Shown here: piece by piece, positions 9,069-25,455 of the stretch
Layout: each line of letters opens with the position of its first letter
Numbering within the stretch: position 1 is the first letter of the stretch
NCBI RefSeq assembly: GCF_026626745.1
Contig: NZ_JAPNJW010000002.1
Span: forward strand, 3,434,151 to 3,498,150
Length of the DNA stretch: 64,000 nucleotides
Origin: Nannocystis sp. RBIL2
GTDB taxonomy: Bacteria; Myxococcota_A; Polyangia; Nannocystales; Nannocystaceae
Reading direction: 5' to 3'
Position numbers and translations under genes: made by a program
The notes under the pieces: generated by a model
The model's input: only the letters and a program-made list of their open reading frames with translations
Told to the model about the DNA's origin: nothing
Databases searched by the model: none

Positions 9069-10082
9069 ATGGCCTACCGACTCACCCGCAGCGAGTCCAT
9101 CCATCAGGCCGCAGTGCGGATCGCAGACGAGGAGCTGGGCGAGGCGATCGCCCGCCTGCGCGAGGGCCACCCCGACGCCCCCGACGCCCACACCCGCGTG
9201 CACGCGGCGCGCAAGGCCATCAAGCGCACGCGGGCGCTGGCCCGCCTGCTGCGCGACGGCCTCGGCGCCGGCTTCCACCGCGACAACCTCGACCTCCGCG
9301 ACGCTGCCCGGCGCCTCGCCGAGCGCCGCGACGCCGCAGTCGCGGCCGACGTGTTCGACGACCTCGTGCCGGCGCCGGAGGGCGCGCTGACGGCCGTGCG
9401 CGACCGCCTCGCGGCCGTGCGCGACCAGGTCGTCGCCAGCGAGGACGCCCTGCGCGCCGCCGCCGACGACCTCGCCCGCGTGCGCAGCCGCAGCGCCGAC
9501 TGGCCGCCGCTGGCGCGCGGCTGGAGCGTCCTCGAACCTGGCCTGAAGACCAGCTACGCCGAGGGCCGCCGGGCCATGCGCAACGCCTTCGCCGATCCGA
9601 CCCCGGCCGCGTTTCACGCGTGGCGCAAGCGGGTCAAGGACCTCTGGTACCACACCCAGCTCCTGCACAACCTGTGGAAGTGCGTGCAGGCGGCCTGGGC
9701 CGACGCGCTCGAGCAGCTGTCGGACGCGCTCGGCGAGGACCACGACCTCGAGGTCCTGCGCGTCGCCCTCGGCCAGCACCCCGACCTCGACGCCGCCGCC
9801 CGTCGCGACGTCCTCGCCCGCGCCGAGGCCCGCAGCGCCGAGCTGCGAGCCCGCGCCTGGTCGCTCGGCCAGCGCCTGTACGCCGAGCGTCCGCGCCGCT
9901 ACGTCGCCCGGATCGGTCACTACTGGCAGGTCTGGCGCGACGGCGAACGCCCGGCCGCCGAGCCCCGCCCGTGCGGCCAGGCCGGCGCCCCGCCGACCTC
10001 CCTGTCGCCCGACTTCGAGCTCATCTGCCCCGGCGACCTGGTCGCGGACGACCTGGCTGAAAAGCCAGACAAGAACGGGTGA
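9069..10082 (+). CDS. CHAD-domain protein
   Basis: A 337-residue, almost wholly alpha-helical protein with the conserved-histidine layout of CHAD domains: THTRVHAARKAIKRTR early (about residue 38) and FHAWRKRVKDLWYHTQLL about residue 180, both rich in Arg/Lys. CHAD proteins bind inorganic polyphosphate and are often found on polyphosphate granules. There is no CYTH triphosphatase domain in the protein or next to it. The ATG at 9069 fits the domain start. It is convergent with tsaC, with palindromes in the gap. Confidence 0.88.
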   Translation: MAYRLTRSESIHQAAVRIADEELGEAIARLREGHPDAPDAHTRVHAARKAIKRTRALARLLRDGLGAGFHRDNLDLRDAARRLAERRDAAVAADVFDDLVPAPEGALTAVRDRLAAVRDQVVASEDALRAAADDLARVRSRSADWPPLARGWSVLEPGLKTSYAEGRRAMRNAFADPTPAAFHAWRKRVKDLWYHTQLLHNLWKCVQAAWADALEQLSDALGEDHDLEVLRVALGQHPDLDAAARRDVLARAEARSAELRARAWSLGQRLYAERPRRYVARIGHYWQVWRDGERPAAEPRPCGQAGAPPTSLSPDFELICPGDLVADDLAEKPDKNG

Positions 10083-10098
10083 TCGGCGATCTGTCGGC

Positions 10099-10235
10099 GG
10101 CATGGCTCGAAGGCCATGCCCAGGAGCTGCTCCGCCCGAGCCTTTGTCCCGCTGGGCATGCTCGGAGGACAGCTCGCCCGCAGCGCGTCGTGCCGTGAAT
10201 GTCCTTTCAGACATGCTCTTTGGAGCATGTCCCGA
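10099..10235. repeat. Palindrome cluster in a convergent gap
   Basis: A first unit at 10099-10120 has arms GGCATGGC / GCCATGCC with a TCGAAG loop. A second at 10210-10232 has arms ACATGCTC / GAGCATGT around a TTTG loop, preceded by a half-unit AATGTCCTTTC. Half-units also lie at 10155-10170. The cluster fills the gap between the CHAD gene and tsaC 3' ends. Confidence 0.85.
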
Positions 10236-10248
10236 GAACCTCCTGCCT

Positions 10249-11220
10249 TCAGCGCTCGGCCGCGCGGCGCAGGCGGTCGGCGATCGCCCGGCCCAGCCCG
10301 ACCTCGGGCACGGTCTCGACCACGATCGTCTCGACCTCCGGCGCGTCGAGCTCGCGCAGCGCCGCGAACAGCCCCTGCGCGTAGCCCTCGAGCGCGGTCG
10401 GCATCACCTGCCAGCGGCCGACGAATCCGGGCGGCCGCGGCTGCTGGCTCATCACCGCCACGCTCGGCCCGCCCCACGCTGCCGCCTCGCCCGGGGCCAC
10501 CAGCACGACGCGGGCGCGCGGCGCGTAGTGGCGGTGGCGCAGACCTGGCGATCGGGACATGGCCTCCGGGTCCTGTCCCGAGAGCATGTCGATCGCCCCG
10601 ACGACCGTCCGCAGCGCCTCGATCGGCAGCCCGCCCATGCGCAGCACCATCGGCACCGGGCGCGTCGCGTCGACCACCGTCGACTCGAGCCCGACTGCGC
10701 ACGGACCCCCGTCGAGGATCACCTCCACCACCCCGTCGAGGTCGGCGAGCACGTGCTGGGCCGTGGTCGGGCTCGGCCGGCCCGATCGGTTGGCCGACGG
10801 CGCCGCCAGCGGTCGCCCGCACGCGCGCAGCAGCGCCAGCGCGGCCGGGTGCTCGGGGATCCGCACTGCCACGGTGTCCTGTCCGGCGGTGGTCGCGTCG
10901 GGCACCACCGGCGCGCGCGGCAGCACCAGAGTCAGCGGACCTGGCCACAAGGACATCAGCTGCTCCGCCGCCGGCGGCACCGCCCGCGCCAGCGCGCGCG
11001 CCTGCTCCGGCGCCGCCACGTGGACGATCAGCGGGTTGTCGGCCGGCCGCCCCTTGGCCGCGAAGATCCGCCCCACCGCCGCCGCGTCGAGCGCGTCGGC
11101 ACCGAGCCCATAGACAGTCTCCGTCGGGAACGCCACCAGGCCGCCGCGCTGCAGCACCTCGGCCGCATGGGCGATCGCCGCCGGATCGTCGGCGGGCAAC
11201 ACCGCCGTCTTCACGGTCAT
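10249..11220 (-). CDS. tsaC: L-threonylcarbamoyladenylate synthase (YrdC/Sua5 family)
   Basis: Makes threonylcarbamoyl-AMP from Thr, bicarbonate and ATP, the first step of the t6A37 tRNA modification. The 323-residue protein is of the long Sua5 type. The YrdC domain (about residues 1-190) shows GGLVAFPTETVYGLGADA, KGRPADNPLIVHV and APSANRSG; the Sua5 C-terminal domain follows the linker SPGLRHRHYAPRA. The ATG at 11220 is chosen for the GGAGGGG ribosome site just upstream. A palindrome-derived stretch (LSGQDPEAMSR) sits in the linker just before SPG, at 10554-10590. Confidence 0.93.
   Translation of the reverse strand: MTVKTAVLPADDPAAIAHAAEVLQRGGLVAFPTETVYGLGADALDAAAVGRIFAAKGRPADNPLIVHVAAPEQARALARAVPPAAEQLMSLWPGPLTLVLPRAPVVPDATTAGQDTVAVRIPEHPAALALLRACGRPLAAPSANRSGRPSPTTAQHVLADLDGVVEVILDGGPCAVGLESTVVDATRPVPMVLRMGGLPIEALRTVVGAIDMLSGQDPEAMSRSPGLRHRHYAPRARVVLVAPGEAAAWGGPSVAVMSQQPRPPGFVGRWQVMPTALEGYAQGLFAALRELDAPEVETIVVETVPEVGLGRAIADRLRRAAER
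10554..10590. repeat. Palindrome inside tsaC, at the domain linker
   Basis: GGGACATGG, then CCTGTCCC and a half-unit GCATGTC, read in frame as part of LSGQDPEAMSR between the YrdC domain and the conserved linker. The position at a domain boundary fits a tolerated in-frame insertion. Confidence 0.6.
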
Positions 11221-11366
11221 GTCCCCTCCGCCCTCGGCGCTGTGCTCTCGGTCATCGCTCCTCCGCCTCGGCGTCGGCCGGCCGCCGGCGCACCCCGAGC
11301 TCATAGCACGTCCGGCCGCCGCGACCGCCGGCCTGTCCGCCCGGACAGGTGCGGTCGGCGCCGGCC

Positions 11367-11390
11367 GGACATGTCCCCGGGGACATGTCC
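11367..11390. repeat. Perfect 24-bp palindrome 2 bp after a kinase stop
   Basis: GGACATGTCC, CCGG, GGACATGTCC: a perfect palindrome directly downstream of the kinase gene on the minus strand. The best intact copy in the window, and well placed to act as a transcription or RNA 3'-end hairpin. Confidence 0.9.
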
Positions 11391-11392
11391 GT

Positions 11393-12373
11393 TCAGATCA
11401 TCTTCGCCAGCTCGACCAGCGCTTCCTTCATCTGCAGCGCGTCGGCGAAGCGGTGGTGGACCTGCTTGCCGCACGCCTTGGCGAAGAACGCGTCCATCGC
11501 CCGGGCCTTGGCCGCGGGCACGCTGTCGGAGATGAAGTGGCTGACGGGCAGCGGCTCGCGCTCGCGGTGGGCCTGCAGGAGCGCGCGCGGGTGGGCGTCG
11601 AACAGGTCCTCGAACGGGTGGCGGCCGCCGGTGACCAGCTCGAAGAACGTCATGCCGAGCGCGTAGAGGTCGGCGCGGTGGTCGATGTAGTTGCCGGGGA
11701 TCGTCTGCTCGGGGGCGATGTAGCGGGGGTCGCCCATGATGTGGTGCGTGTTGTGCGACGACAGGTCGGACAGGTCGCGGGCCACGCCGAAGTCGAGCAG
11801 CTTGACCACGCGGAGCAGCGGGTCGTGCGAGTCGCGGGTGACGAACACGTTCGACGGCTTGATGTCGCAGTGGACGATCCGGCGCAGGTGGACGTAGCGG
11901 AGCGCGTCGAGCACCTGCGAGAAGATCTCGAGGATCACCGGGATGCCCATCGGCGTGCCGCTCTCGATGAACCAGCTGACGTCCTTGCCGCGCAGGTACT
12001 CCATCGCGAACCACAGCACGTCGAACTCCTCGGCCGTGCCGACCTGGCTGACGTGCACGAGGTTGTGGTGCATGAAGCTCGCGCACATGCGGGCCTCGCG
12101 GCGGAAGTGGCGATGCGCCCACTCGGGCACGTCGTTCTTCATCACCTTGAGGGCGATGTAGCGGTTCATCAGGCGGTCGAACGCCTTGTAGACCTTGCTC
12201 ATCCCGCCCTCGCCGAGGCGCTGCACGATCTCGAACTGGCTCGTGCCCGTCACCACGGTGCCGGGCGGCAGCTCCGTGCCCTGGTAGCCCTCGTACTGCG
12301 AGGTCGACGTCGGCGTGATGCCAGTCATCCCGGCGTGAGGCCGATTGCCGGAGTTTTGATCCTCGTTGGACAC
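11393..12373 (-). CDS. Hanks-type Ser/Thr protein kinase, non-RD
   Basis: A 326-residue soluble kinase. N-terminal about 45 residues are flexible. The kinase domain starts at FEIVQRLGEGGMSKVYKA, with the catalytic lysine in IALKVM, the catalytic loop HCDIKPSN, DFGVA, and DPRYIAPEQ. The catalytic loop has Cys in place of the usual Arg (HRD to HCD), which marks non-RD kinases that often do not need activation-loop phosphorylation. No membrane helix or sensor domain follows. The start is a GTG at 12373 with a weak ribosome site; an ATG 15 codons downstream is possible. Confidence 0.9.
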   Translation of the reverse strand: MSNEDQNSGNRPHAGMTGITPTSTSQYEGYQGTELPPGTVVTGTSQFEIVQRLGEGGMSKVYKAFDRLMNRYIALKVMKNDVPEWAHRHFRREARMCASFMHHNLVHVSQVGTAEEFDVLWFAMEYLRGKDVSWFIESGTPMGIPVILEIFSQVLDALRYVHLRRIVHCDIKPSNVFVTRDSHDPLLRVVKLLDFGVARDLSDLSSHNTHHIMGDPRYIAPEQTIPGNYIDHRADLYALGMTFFELVTGGRHPFEDLFDAHPRALLQAHREREPLPVSHFISDSVPAAKARAMDAFFAKACGKQVHHRFADALQMKEALVELAKMI

Positions 12374-12513
12374 GTGGGAAAGCGCGGCGGGGGGTGGGCT
12401 AGGTTATGCAACCTACACCACCTGGTCCCGTCTCGTCAGCCGTCCTCGAGGGGGCCTTGCAGGCGGGTCCGATGCAGGTCGCGGCGCGCACCTTAGCCGC
12501 TAGTGCGGGTGAA

Positions 12514-12575
12514 GCACAAAAGACAGGCGGGCGGCGCAGGGGGCGTTTTCGCCACCCTCGCGCCGCCCGCCTGTC
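12514..12575 (-). terminator. Strong intrinsic terminator of the ahpC-ahpD operon
   Basis: Arms at 12522-12537 and 12560-12575 form a perfect 16-bp GC-rich stem. It is nearly continued by an inner stem (AGGG-GGCG / CGCC-CCCT) around a four-base loop. On the minus strand the hairpin is followed by TTTTGTG, the expected T-tract. It lies about 30 bp after the ahpD stop and is unrelated to the dispersed palindromes. Confidence 0.85.
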
Positions 12576-12605
12576 CCGGCGCCCGAGGCGCCGAGCGAAC
12601 AACGT

Positions 12606-13133
12606 TCAGACGCCGAGCTCGAGCGCGACGGCGACGCCGTGGACGACCGCGCCGGTGCGCACTGCGTCGTGGATCTGCTCCGCCGTGCCGCCGGCCTCGC
12701 GGATCGTCTTCTCGTGGGAGACGACGCACCGCTCGCAGCCGAAGACGGCGCTGACGGCCAGGCAGAACAGCTCAAAGTCGAGCTTCGAGCTGTGCGGCTT
12801 GGCGATCCGGGTCATGCGCAGGCGGGCCGGCAGCTTCTCGTAGTCCTCGCTGCCGACCATGTGCTTGAACCGGTAGTACACGTTGTTCATCGCCATCAGC
12901 GCCGCGGCCGCGCGGGCGTCCTCGATGGTCGTCGCGTCGACCTGTTCGCGCGCCGCGTCGACCAGCACCTGGGTCAGGGTCGCGTTGCGGGAGGCGATGG
13001 CGCACGCCACCGCCGTCCCCCAGCGCTGTGCCGGGGTCAGCGACGACTCCTGCAACACGTTCTGCAGGTTCACCTTGAGGTCCCTCGCGGCCTCGGGGAG
13101 CTGCTCTCGCAGTGATTCGACGGTATTGGCCAT
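12606..13133 (-). CDS. ahpD: AhpD-like alkylhydroperoxidase (carboxymuconolactone decarboxylase family)
   Basis: A 175-residue protein of the size of mycobacterial AhpD. The redox centre FGCERCVVSHE gives Cys133, Cys136 and His140. In AhpD this pair reduces AhpC and may itself break down peroxides. An AGGAGGAC ribosome site precedes the ATG at 13133. It lies 41 bp after ahpC on the same strand and shares its terminator, so the two form an operon in which AhpD is the likely reductant for AhpC; no AhpF is present. Confidence 0.92.
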   Translation of the reverse strand: MANTVESLREQLPEAARDLKVNLQNVLQESSLTPAQRWGTAVACAIASRNATLTQVLVDAAREQVDATTIEDARAAAALMAMNNVYYRFKHMVGSEDYEKLPARLRMTRIAKPHSSKLDFELFCLAVSAVFGCERCVVSHEKTIREAGGTAEQIHDAVRTGAVVHGVAVALELGV

Positions 13134-13174
13134 GGTGTCCTCCTCTCCTCCTTCGCGCGACTCGCCCTGCCCGC

Positions 13175-13708
<534 letters not shown>

Positions 13709-13763
13709 GGTCTGGTTCTCTTTCCTTCGTGCGAGCGGTGACGCTCGCGGACATGGGTGCAAT

Positions 13764-13779
13764 AGCAGGGGCCGAACCA
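13764..13779 (-). promoter_or_regulatory. Candidate sigma-54 (-24/-12) promoter for ahpC
   Basis: On the minus strand the sequence reads TGGTTCG-GCCC-CTGCT. It keeps the invariant GG and GC at the correct 10-bp spacing of the TGGCACG-N4-TTGCW consensus, with four internal mismatches. It is about 56 bp upstream of the ahpC start and opposite the gene of a sigma-54 activator, which is why I report it. Chance matches are possible. Confidence 0.4.
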
Positions 13780-13910
13780 AAGCACAGACTCAACGATTCT
13801 CGACACTTGTCCGCCCGCTCACGGCCGCGCGGCCCCGGCCCGTCGTTGTTCACCGACGCATCGGTACCTCAACACTGGCATTTCGGTGCCGGGCGATCCA
13901 CACTCGCGCC

Positions 13911-15407
13911 ATGGACACCGACGACCTCCTGCGTCGCGGCCTCGACTGGGTCGCCCGGATCGCGCCGTACGACCTCGCAGCCGTGTTTACCCTCGACGAG
14001 GGCAGCCTGGTCGTCCGCGCCGCCCGCGGCCACCTCGCCAGCCAGGTCCGCGGCCACCGCATCGACCTGGCGCGCTTCCCGACCCTGCGCGAGGCGCTCG
14101 AGACGCGCCGGGCCCGCGCCTTCACCGAGGACGATCACCGTCACGGCGACGGCGATCCCTTCGACGGCGTCCTCGATCTCTCGCCGGGTCACGCCTGCAT
14201 GGTCGTCCCGCTGCACGCCGCCGGCCGCTCGCTCGGGGTCCTCACCCTCGACCGCACCCACTGCGAGAGCTACCCGCAGTCGGTCGTCGACCAGGTCGAG
14301 ACGTACGGGCAGATCCTCGGCCTCGCGCTCGACAACGCCGAGCGGCGCGTCGTCCTCGAGAACCTGCGCGAGGAGGAGCTCGAGCGGGCGCGCGAGCTCG
14401 ACGAGGTCGCCGCCGGCTACGGCGTGCTCGAGCGCAGCGTCAGCCCTGCAGTGCGGGCCGTCGCGGCGCGCGCTCGCCAGGTCGCGCCCACCGACACGCC
14501 GGTGCTGATCCTCGGCGAGACCGGCACCGGCAAGGAGCGGCTCGCCCGCGCCCTGCACCGCTGGAGCGCGCGGGCCGACCGCCCCTTCGTCGCCATCAAC
14601 TGCGCCGCCATCCCCGCCTCGCTCCTCGAGAGCGAGCTGTTCGGCCACACCCGCGGCGCCTTCACCGGGGCCACGCGCGATCGCCTGGGCCGGTTCCAGC
14701 TGGCCCACGGCGGCACCCTCCTGCTCGACGAGATCGGCGAGCTGCCGATCGAGCTGCAGGCCAAGCTGCTGCGCGTCGTGCAGGAGGGCGTGGTCGAGCC
14801 GGTCGGCAGCGACAAGAGCGTCAAGGTCGACGTCCGGCTGCTCGCCGCCACCCACGTCGACCTCGAGAAGGCGATCGCCGGCGGCCGCCTGCGCGAAGAT
14901 CTCTACTATCGCCTCGCAGTGTTCCCGCTGCGCCTCCCGCCGCTGCGTCAGCGCCTCGAGGACCTGCCGCTCTTGTGCGCCGCGATGCTCGCCGAGCAGA
15001 GCCAGCGCACCGGCCGACGCGGCATGCGGGTCAGCGAGGCCGGCCTGGCCCGCCTGCGCGCCCACGCCTGGCCCGGCAACCTGCGCGAGCTCAGCAACGT
15101 GCTCGAGCGCGCCACGATCGTCACCACCGGCGAAATGCTCGGCCCGGAGGCGTTCGAACTCGGGGACATGCCCAACGGGACAGGTCCCATCGAACCTGCT
15201 CCCAAGGCCACGCCCGCCGACACGCCGCTGCAGCACGACGGCCGGATCGCCACGCTCGAAGAGGTGACCGCGCTGCAGATCCAGCGGGTCCTGACGCACA
15301 CGCGCGGCCGGATCTACGGGCCCGGCGGCGCCGCCGAGCTGCTCGGGGTGCCGCCCTCGACGCTGCAGAGCCGGATGAAGAAGCTGGGCGTCGCCCGCAC
15401 CGCGTGA
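13911..15407 (+). CDS. Sigma-54-dependent activator with GAF domain (NorR-like)
   Basis: A 498-residue three-domain activator. Residues about 1-150 look like a GAF sensor (ACMVVPLHAAGRSLGVLTLDR). The AAA+ domain carries Walker A GETGTGKE, the sigma-54 contact loop GAFTGA and Walker B GGTLLLDEIGELP. The C-terminus has a Fis-type helix-turn-helix (LGVPPSTLQSRMKKLGV) like NorR/FhlA. It is divergent from ahpC by 202 bp, so it probably activates the peroxide operon through the candidate -24/-12 site. The signal could be redox or nitric oxide, but no specific ligand residues are identified. A palindrome lies in the linker between AAA+ and HTH. Confidence 0.9.
   Translation: MDTDDLLRRGLDWVARIAPYDLAAVFTLDEGSLVVRAARGHLASQVRGHRIDLARFPTLREALETRRARAFTEDDHRHGDGDPFDGVLDLSPGHACMVVPLHAAGRSLGVLTLDRTHCESYPQSVVDQVETYGQILGLALDNAERRVVLENLREEELERARELDEVAAGYGVLERSVSPAVRAVAARARQVAPTDTPVLILGETGTGKERLARALHRWSARADRPFVAINCAAIPASLLESELFGHTRGAFTGATRDRLGRFQLAHGGTLLLDEIGELPIELQAKLLRVVQEGVVEPVGSDKSVKVDVRLLAATHVDLEKAIAGGRLREDLYYRLAVFPLRLPPLRQRLEDLPLLCAAMLAEQSQRTGRRGMRVSEAGLARLRAHAWPGNLRELSNVLERATIVTTGEMLGPEAFELGDMPNGTGPIEPAPKATPADTPLQHDGRIATLEEVTALQIQRVLTHTRGRIYGPGGAAELLGVPPSTLQSRMKKLGVARTA
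15163..15188. repeat. Palindrome inside the sigma-54 activator gene
   Basis: GGGACATGCCC then AACGGGACAGGTCCC, coding for ELGDMPNGTGP in the flexible linker between the AAA+ core and the DNA-binding domain. It is in frame and in the one place where an insertion is least harmful. Confidence 0.65.
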
Positions 15408-15491
15408 GGCCGGCAATTATCGGCCCGCAGCCGCGTACCGACCGCCCGCGGTCATCGCCCGGGCCGGCGCTGCGAATGTGACCTGGCCTAT

Positions 15492-15606
15492 CGGGCATGA
15501 CGATTTGGACATGCCCTCAAGTTCGTTCTGACCTCAGCGGGAGTCCAGAGCGAGCGCGTGCCGGGCTTTCCGCTGGCCCTTCGGACATGCCCTTTAGACC
15601 ATGTCC
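15492..15606. repeat. Two palindrome units in a convergent gap
   Basis: Unit one, 15492-15518, is degenerate (GGGCATGA ... GGACATGCCC). Unit two, 15583-15606, has GGACATGCCC-TTTA-GACCATGTCC. They lie between the 3' ends of the sigma-54 activator and zinc-ribbon genes. Confidence 0.75.
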
Positions 15607-15631
15607 TTCACGACACAAGAGCGCCCTGCCC

Positions 15632-16288
15632 TCAGCGGAAGAACAGGTTCCACAGCAGGTCGACGGCCGTCTCGGCCACGACCTCCTGGCGCCCGGTCCG
15701 TGGCGTCTCGAGCTGCGGCGGCGGGGGCGGCATGCTGCGGGCGGCTGCGCGGGCGCGGGCGGCTTCGCCGACGGCCCTTCCGCCGGCGCGCAGGAACGCC
15801 TCCACCTCTTCGAGCTCCCCCGCGTCGAGGAACAGGCCGTGGTGGCGGCACTCGTCGACGATGACCCCGCTGATCGTCCCGAAGTTGCGGCGGTTCATCA
15901 CCTCGCGGCAGCGCGGGCACTCGCGGTAGCGGACGTCCGACTCGCGGGAGGCCGGCGCTGGCACCCTCGCCCGCAGGTCGGCCTCGTTCTGGGCCCCGGC
16001 GCCCGGGGTCGGGTCGAGGCCGGAGGTCAGCGTCTCGAGCTCCCCGGCGTCGAGCCAGATCCCCCCGCAGCCGCCGCAGGTGTCGAACTCCACCCCGTGG
16101 CGGACGGCGGTCGCCACCAGCGGCTCGCCGCAGCCCGGGCAATCACCGCCCCGGGCCGCGCGGCGACCTGTCGAGGTCGCTTCGGACGGTCGGGCGGGCA
16201 GCGGCTCGTCGGGCAGCAGATCGGAGAGGGCCTGTGTGATCCGGGCCGCGCGGGCGCGCGACTCCTCGGTCGGGCGGGGGCGACGCAT
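15632..16288 (-). CDS. Double zinc-ribbon protein (TFIIB-type zinc finger)
   Basis: A 218-residue protein with two tandem treble-clef or zinc-ribbon units. The first is CPGCGEPL with CGGCGGIWLDAGELE (residues about 68-100), the second CPRCREVM with CRHHGLFLDAGELEEVEAF (about 130-170). The GxWLDAGELE tail is the hallmark of the bacterial TFIIB-type zinc-finger family, whose role is unknown. The second unit lacks one cysteine pair of the canonical set (ECRHH). The C-terminus is hydrophobic-aromatic (AVDLLWNLFF). Start ATG at 16288; divergent from the LOG gene by 55 bp. Confidence 0.8.
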   Translation of the reverse strand: MRRPRPTEESRARAARITQALSDLLPDEPLPARPSEATSTGRRAARGGDCPGCGEPLVATAVRHGVEFDTCGGCGGIWLDAGELETLTSGLDPTPGAGAQNEADLRARVPAPASRESDVRYRECPRCREVMNRRNFGTISGVIVDECRHHGLFLDAGELEEVEAFLRAGGRAVGEAARARAAARSMPPPPPQLETPRTGRQEVVAETAVDLLWNLFFR

Positions 16289-16343
16289 GACTGCACGATA
16301 CCAGCGATCGCGCGGTCCCGTGGTAAGAAGCCCACGAGCGCTC

Positions 16344-16943
<600 letters not shown>

Positions 16944-17082
16944 GCCGCGGCCTGCCTGGGCGCGGCGATTCGCGCCCGGCTCCCGCGGCCAGAAATCGTC
17001 GAGGCCGCCGCCTCGCCCTCGACGAGGCCGTCGCCGCGCCGCGTCGGCGCCCCTTCGCGGCCAGCGCCCGTGCGTCGCCCTT

Positions 17083-17150
17083 CGGACATGTTCAGGAAAA
17101 CATGCCCGAAAGAACATGCCCCCGTGGACATGCTCTTCGCGACATGTCCC
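17083..17150. repeat. Five-arm palindrome cluster in a convergent gap
   Basis: Arms in order: GGACATGTTC, AACATGCCCG, GAACATGCCCC, GGACATGCTC and GACATGTCCC, spaced by short TTCG-like or GAAA-like loops. Several alternative hairpins can form. It ends 12 bp before the kinase stop on the opposite strand and follows the LOG gene by about 140 bp. Confidence 0.85.
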
Positions 17151-17162
17151 TTGGAAAGGATC

Positions 17163-19889
<2,727 letters not shown>

Positions 19890-20058
19890 AACCGGCTTCC
19901 CGGCGCGGCCCCAAGAGGTCTCGCGCCCGCACGCCCGCGAACGCGAACGCGCGTGAATCTGCGCAGGAGCCCGCCGGCGCCGCCGCGGAGGCCCACGAGC
20001 GGCGCGCGACGAACCTGGCCTTGCGACCAGGTCAGTTCGCGCCCTCGCCCCGCCGCGG

Positions 20059-23703
<3,645 letters not shown>

Positions 23704-24658
23704 GGGCGAAGGCTTACCACGCCTCGCGCCGCGCTCGCGTGCCTCGCCCTCACGCTCGTCGCATGCTCTCGTCACACCGAGGTCGACAGCGGTAACGGCG
23801 CAGAGGGATCGACCGCGCAAACCCCCGGCGGACGCACGGTTCACCTCACCCTGGAGACCGGGTTTTATTCCTTGGATCCAGCCGACGCGACCGACGCTGT
23901 CAGCCGCCGCCTCACCTCACAGATCTACGACACACTCCTCGACTGGGATCCCCACGCCGATCCCCCGCGCCTCGTGCCCGAGCTGCTCGCCGACCTGCCG
24001 GAGATCAGCGCGGACGGTCTCACTTATTCCTTGCGCATGCGGGAGGGTCCGCGGTTCCACGGCGACACCTGTCTCAAAGACCAGGCGCGCCCGGTCCGCG
24101 CCGGCGACGTCGCCGCCTCGCTGCTGCGCATCACCCCCGGCAAGCACGCCGCCTGGTCGCTGCTCGCCGGCCGGATCGCCGGGCTCGACGACTGGCACCG
24201 AACTCCGACCGCCGCGCCGGCGCCGATCGCCTTCGACGACGCCGCGGGCACCGTGACGATCCGCCTCACGCGATCGCAGCCGGAGTTCGCGGCGATCCTC
24301 GCCCACCCGGCGCTCTCGATCGTCCCGCCCGAGTGCGCCGACTACTACGACGGCTCCGACCCCGAGCGCCCGCGCTTCGCCCGGCACCCGGTCGGCAGCG
24401 GCCCCTACCGCTTCGACCACGCGACCAGCGAGTTCCCGCGCAGCGCGGTGCTCGTCGCCGCCGACGACCGCGCCCCGCGCCCGTACCCGCAGCCGCCCGA
24501 TCGCCCGCCGCTCCCGTGCACGCACGCGCCGGCGGCCGCGCGCGTGGTCCTCACCCACTTCCAGCACGGCGAGCCGGCCCTGCGCGCGTTCCAGGCCGGC
24601 GAGCTGGCGGCGCTGGTGCCCGGCCAGGCGCAGTTCGCCGAGGTCGTGGCGCTCGGCC

Positions 24659-24694
24659 GACCTGTCCCCGGGGCCCTGCCCCCAGGGACAGGTC
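24659..24694. repeat. Variant palindrome (GACCTGTCCC) inside the binding-protein gene
   Basis: Arms GACCTGTCCC and GGGACAGGTC are perfect inverted copies around a 16-base GC loop. It codes for RPVPGALPPGTGL, a Pro/Gly loop. A shorter CCTGTCC / GGACAT unit lies at 24981-24997 in the same gene. This CAGG variant may be a subfamily of the CATG palindrome. Confidence 0.65.
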
Positions 24695-25455
24695 TCGAAA
24701 AGTTCCCGGTCGCCGCGGTCGACCTGCTCTACTTCAACATGGCGAGCCCCGAGATCGGTCACCACCCCGACCCGGCCCGCGCGCGCGAGAACCTGGCGCT
24801 GCGGCGAGCGATCGCCCGCGCCTTCGACGTGCCGCGCTACCTCGAGGTCGTGCGCAACGGCGCGTGGGCCGAGGCCAGCGCCAGCGTGCTCCCGCGCGAG
24901 GTCTCGCCGCGCCTCGATCTCGCGAGCGCCCCGCCGCAGCGCGACCTCGACGGGGCGCTGCAGATCCTCGCCGACGCCGGCCTGTCCGGAAGGACATTTT
25001 TAATGAATTACTGGGGCGGCCCCAGCGAGCCCGAGCGGCAGGAGGCGGCGCTGCTGCGCGAGTTCCTGCGCCCGCTCGGCATCGACCTCCGCTTCACCGC
25101 GCGCGACAACTTTCTGTTCGACCCCGGCCTGCGCGCCGGGGCCCACCTGTTCGGCCTCCGCTTCGAGGCCGACTACCTCGACCCGAGCAATTTTTTGTCG
25201 TCGCTGACCTGCGCCGCCGCCGACAACCTGGCCGGCTTCTGCGACCCGAACTACGACGCCGCCTACGCCGCCTTCGCCGCGCTGCCGCCCGGCCCCGCCC
25301 GCGACGACGCGGCCCTCCACCTGCAGGCGATCCTCGGCGAGCAGCTGCCGGTGCGCCCGATCGATCAGCCGAGCGCGTGGTACCTCCACCAGCGCTGGCT
25401 CGGCGGCCTGGTCCGTCACCCGCTGGCCGGCCTGCGCGTCGAGCTGCTCTGCCCC

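Noticed and set aside
13876..13892. TGGCATTTCGGTGCC before the sigma-54 activator as a -24/-12 promoter
   Set aside because: GG to GC distance is one base short on both strands; more likely a small dyad.
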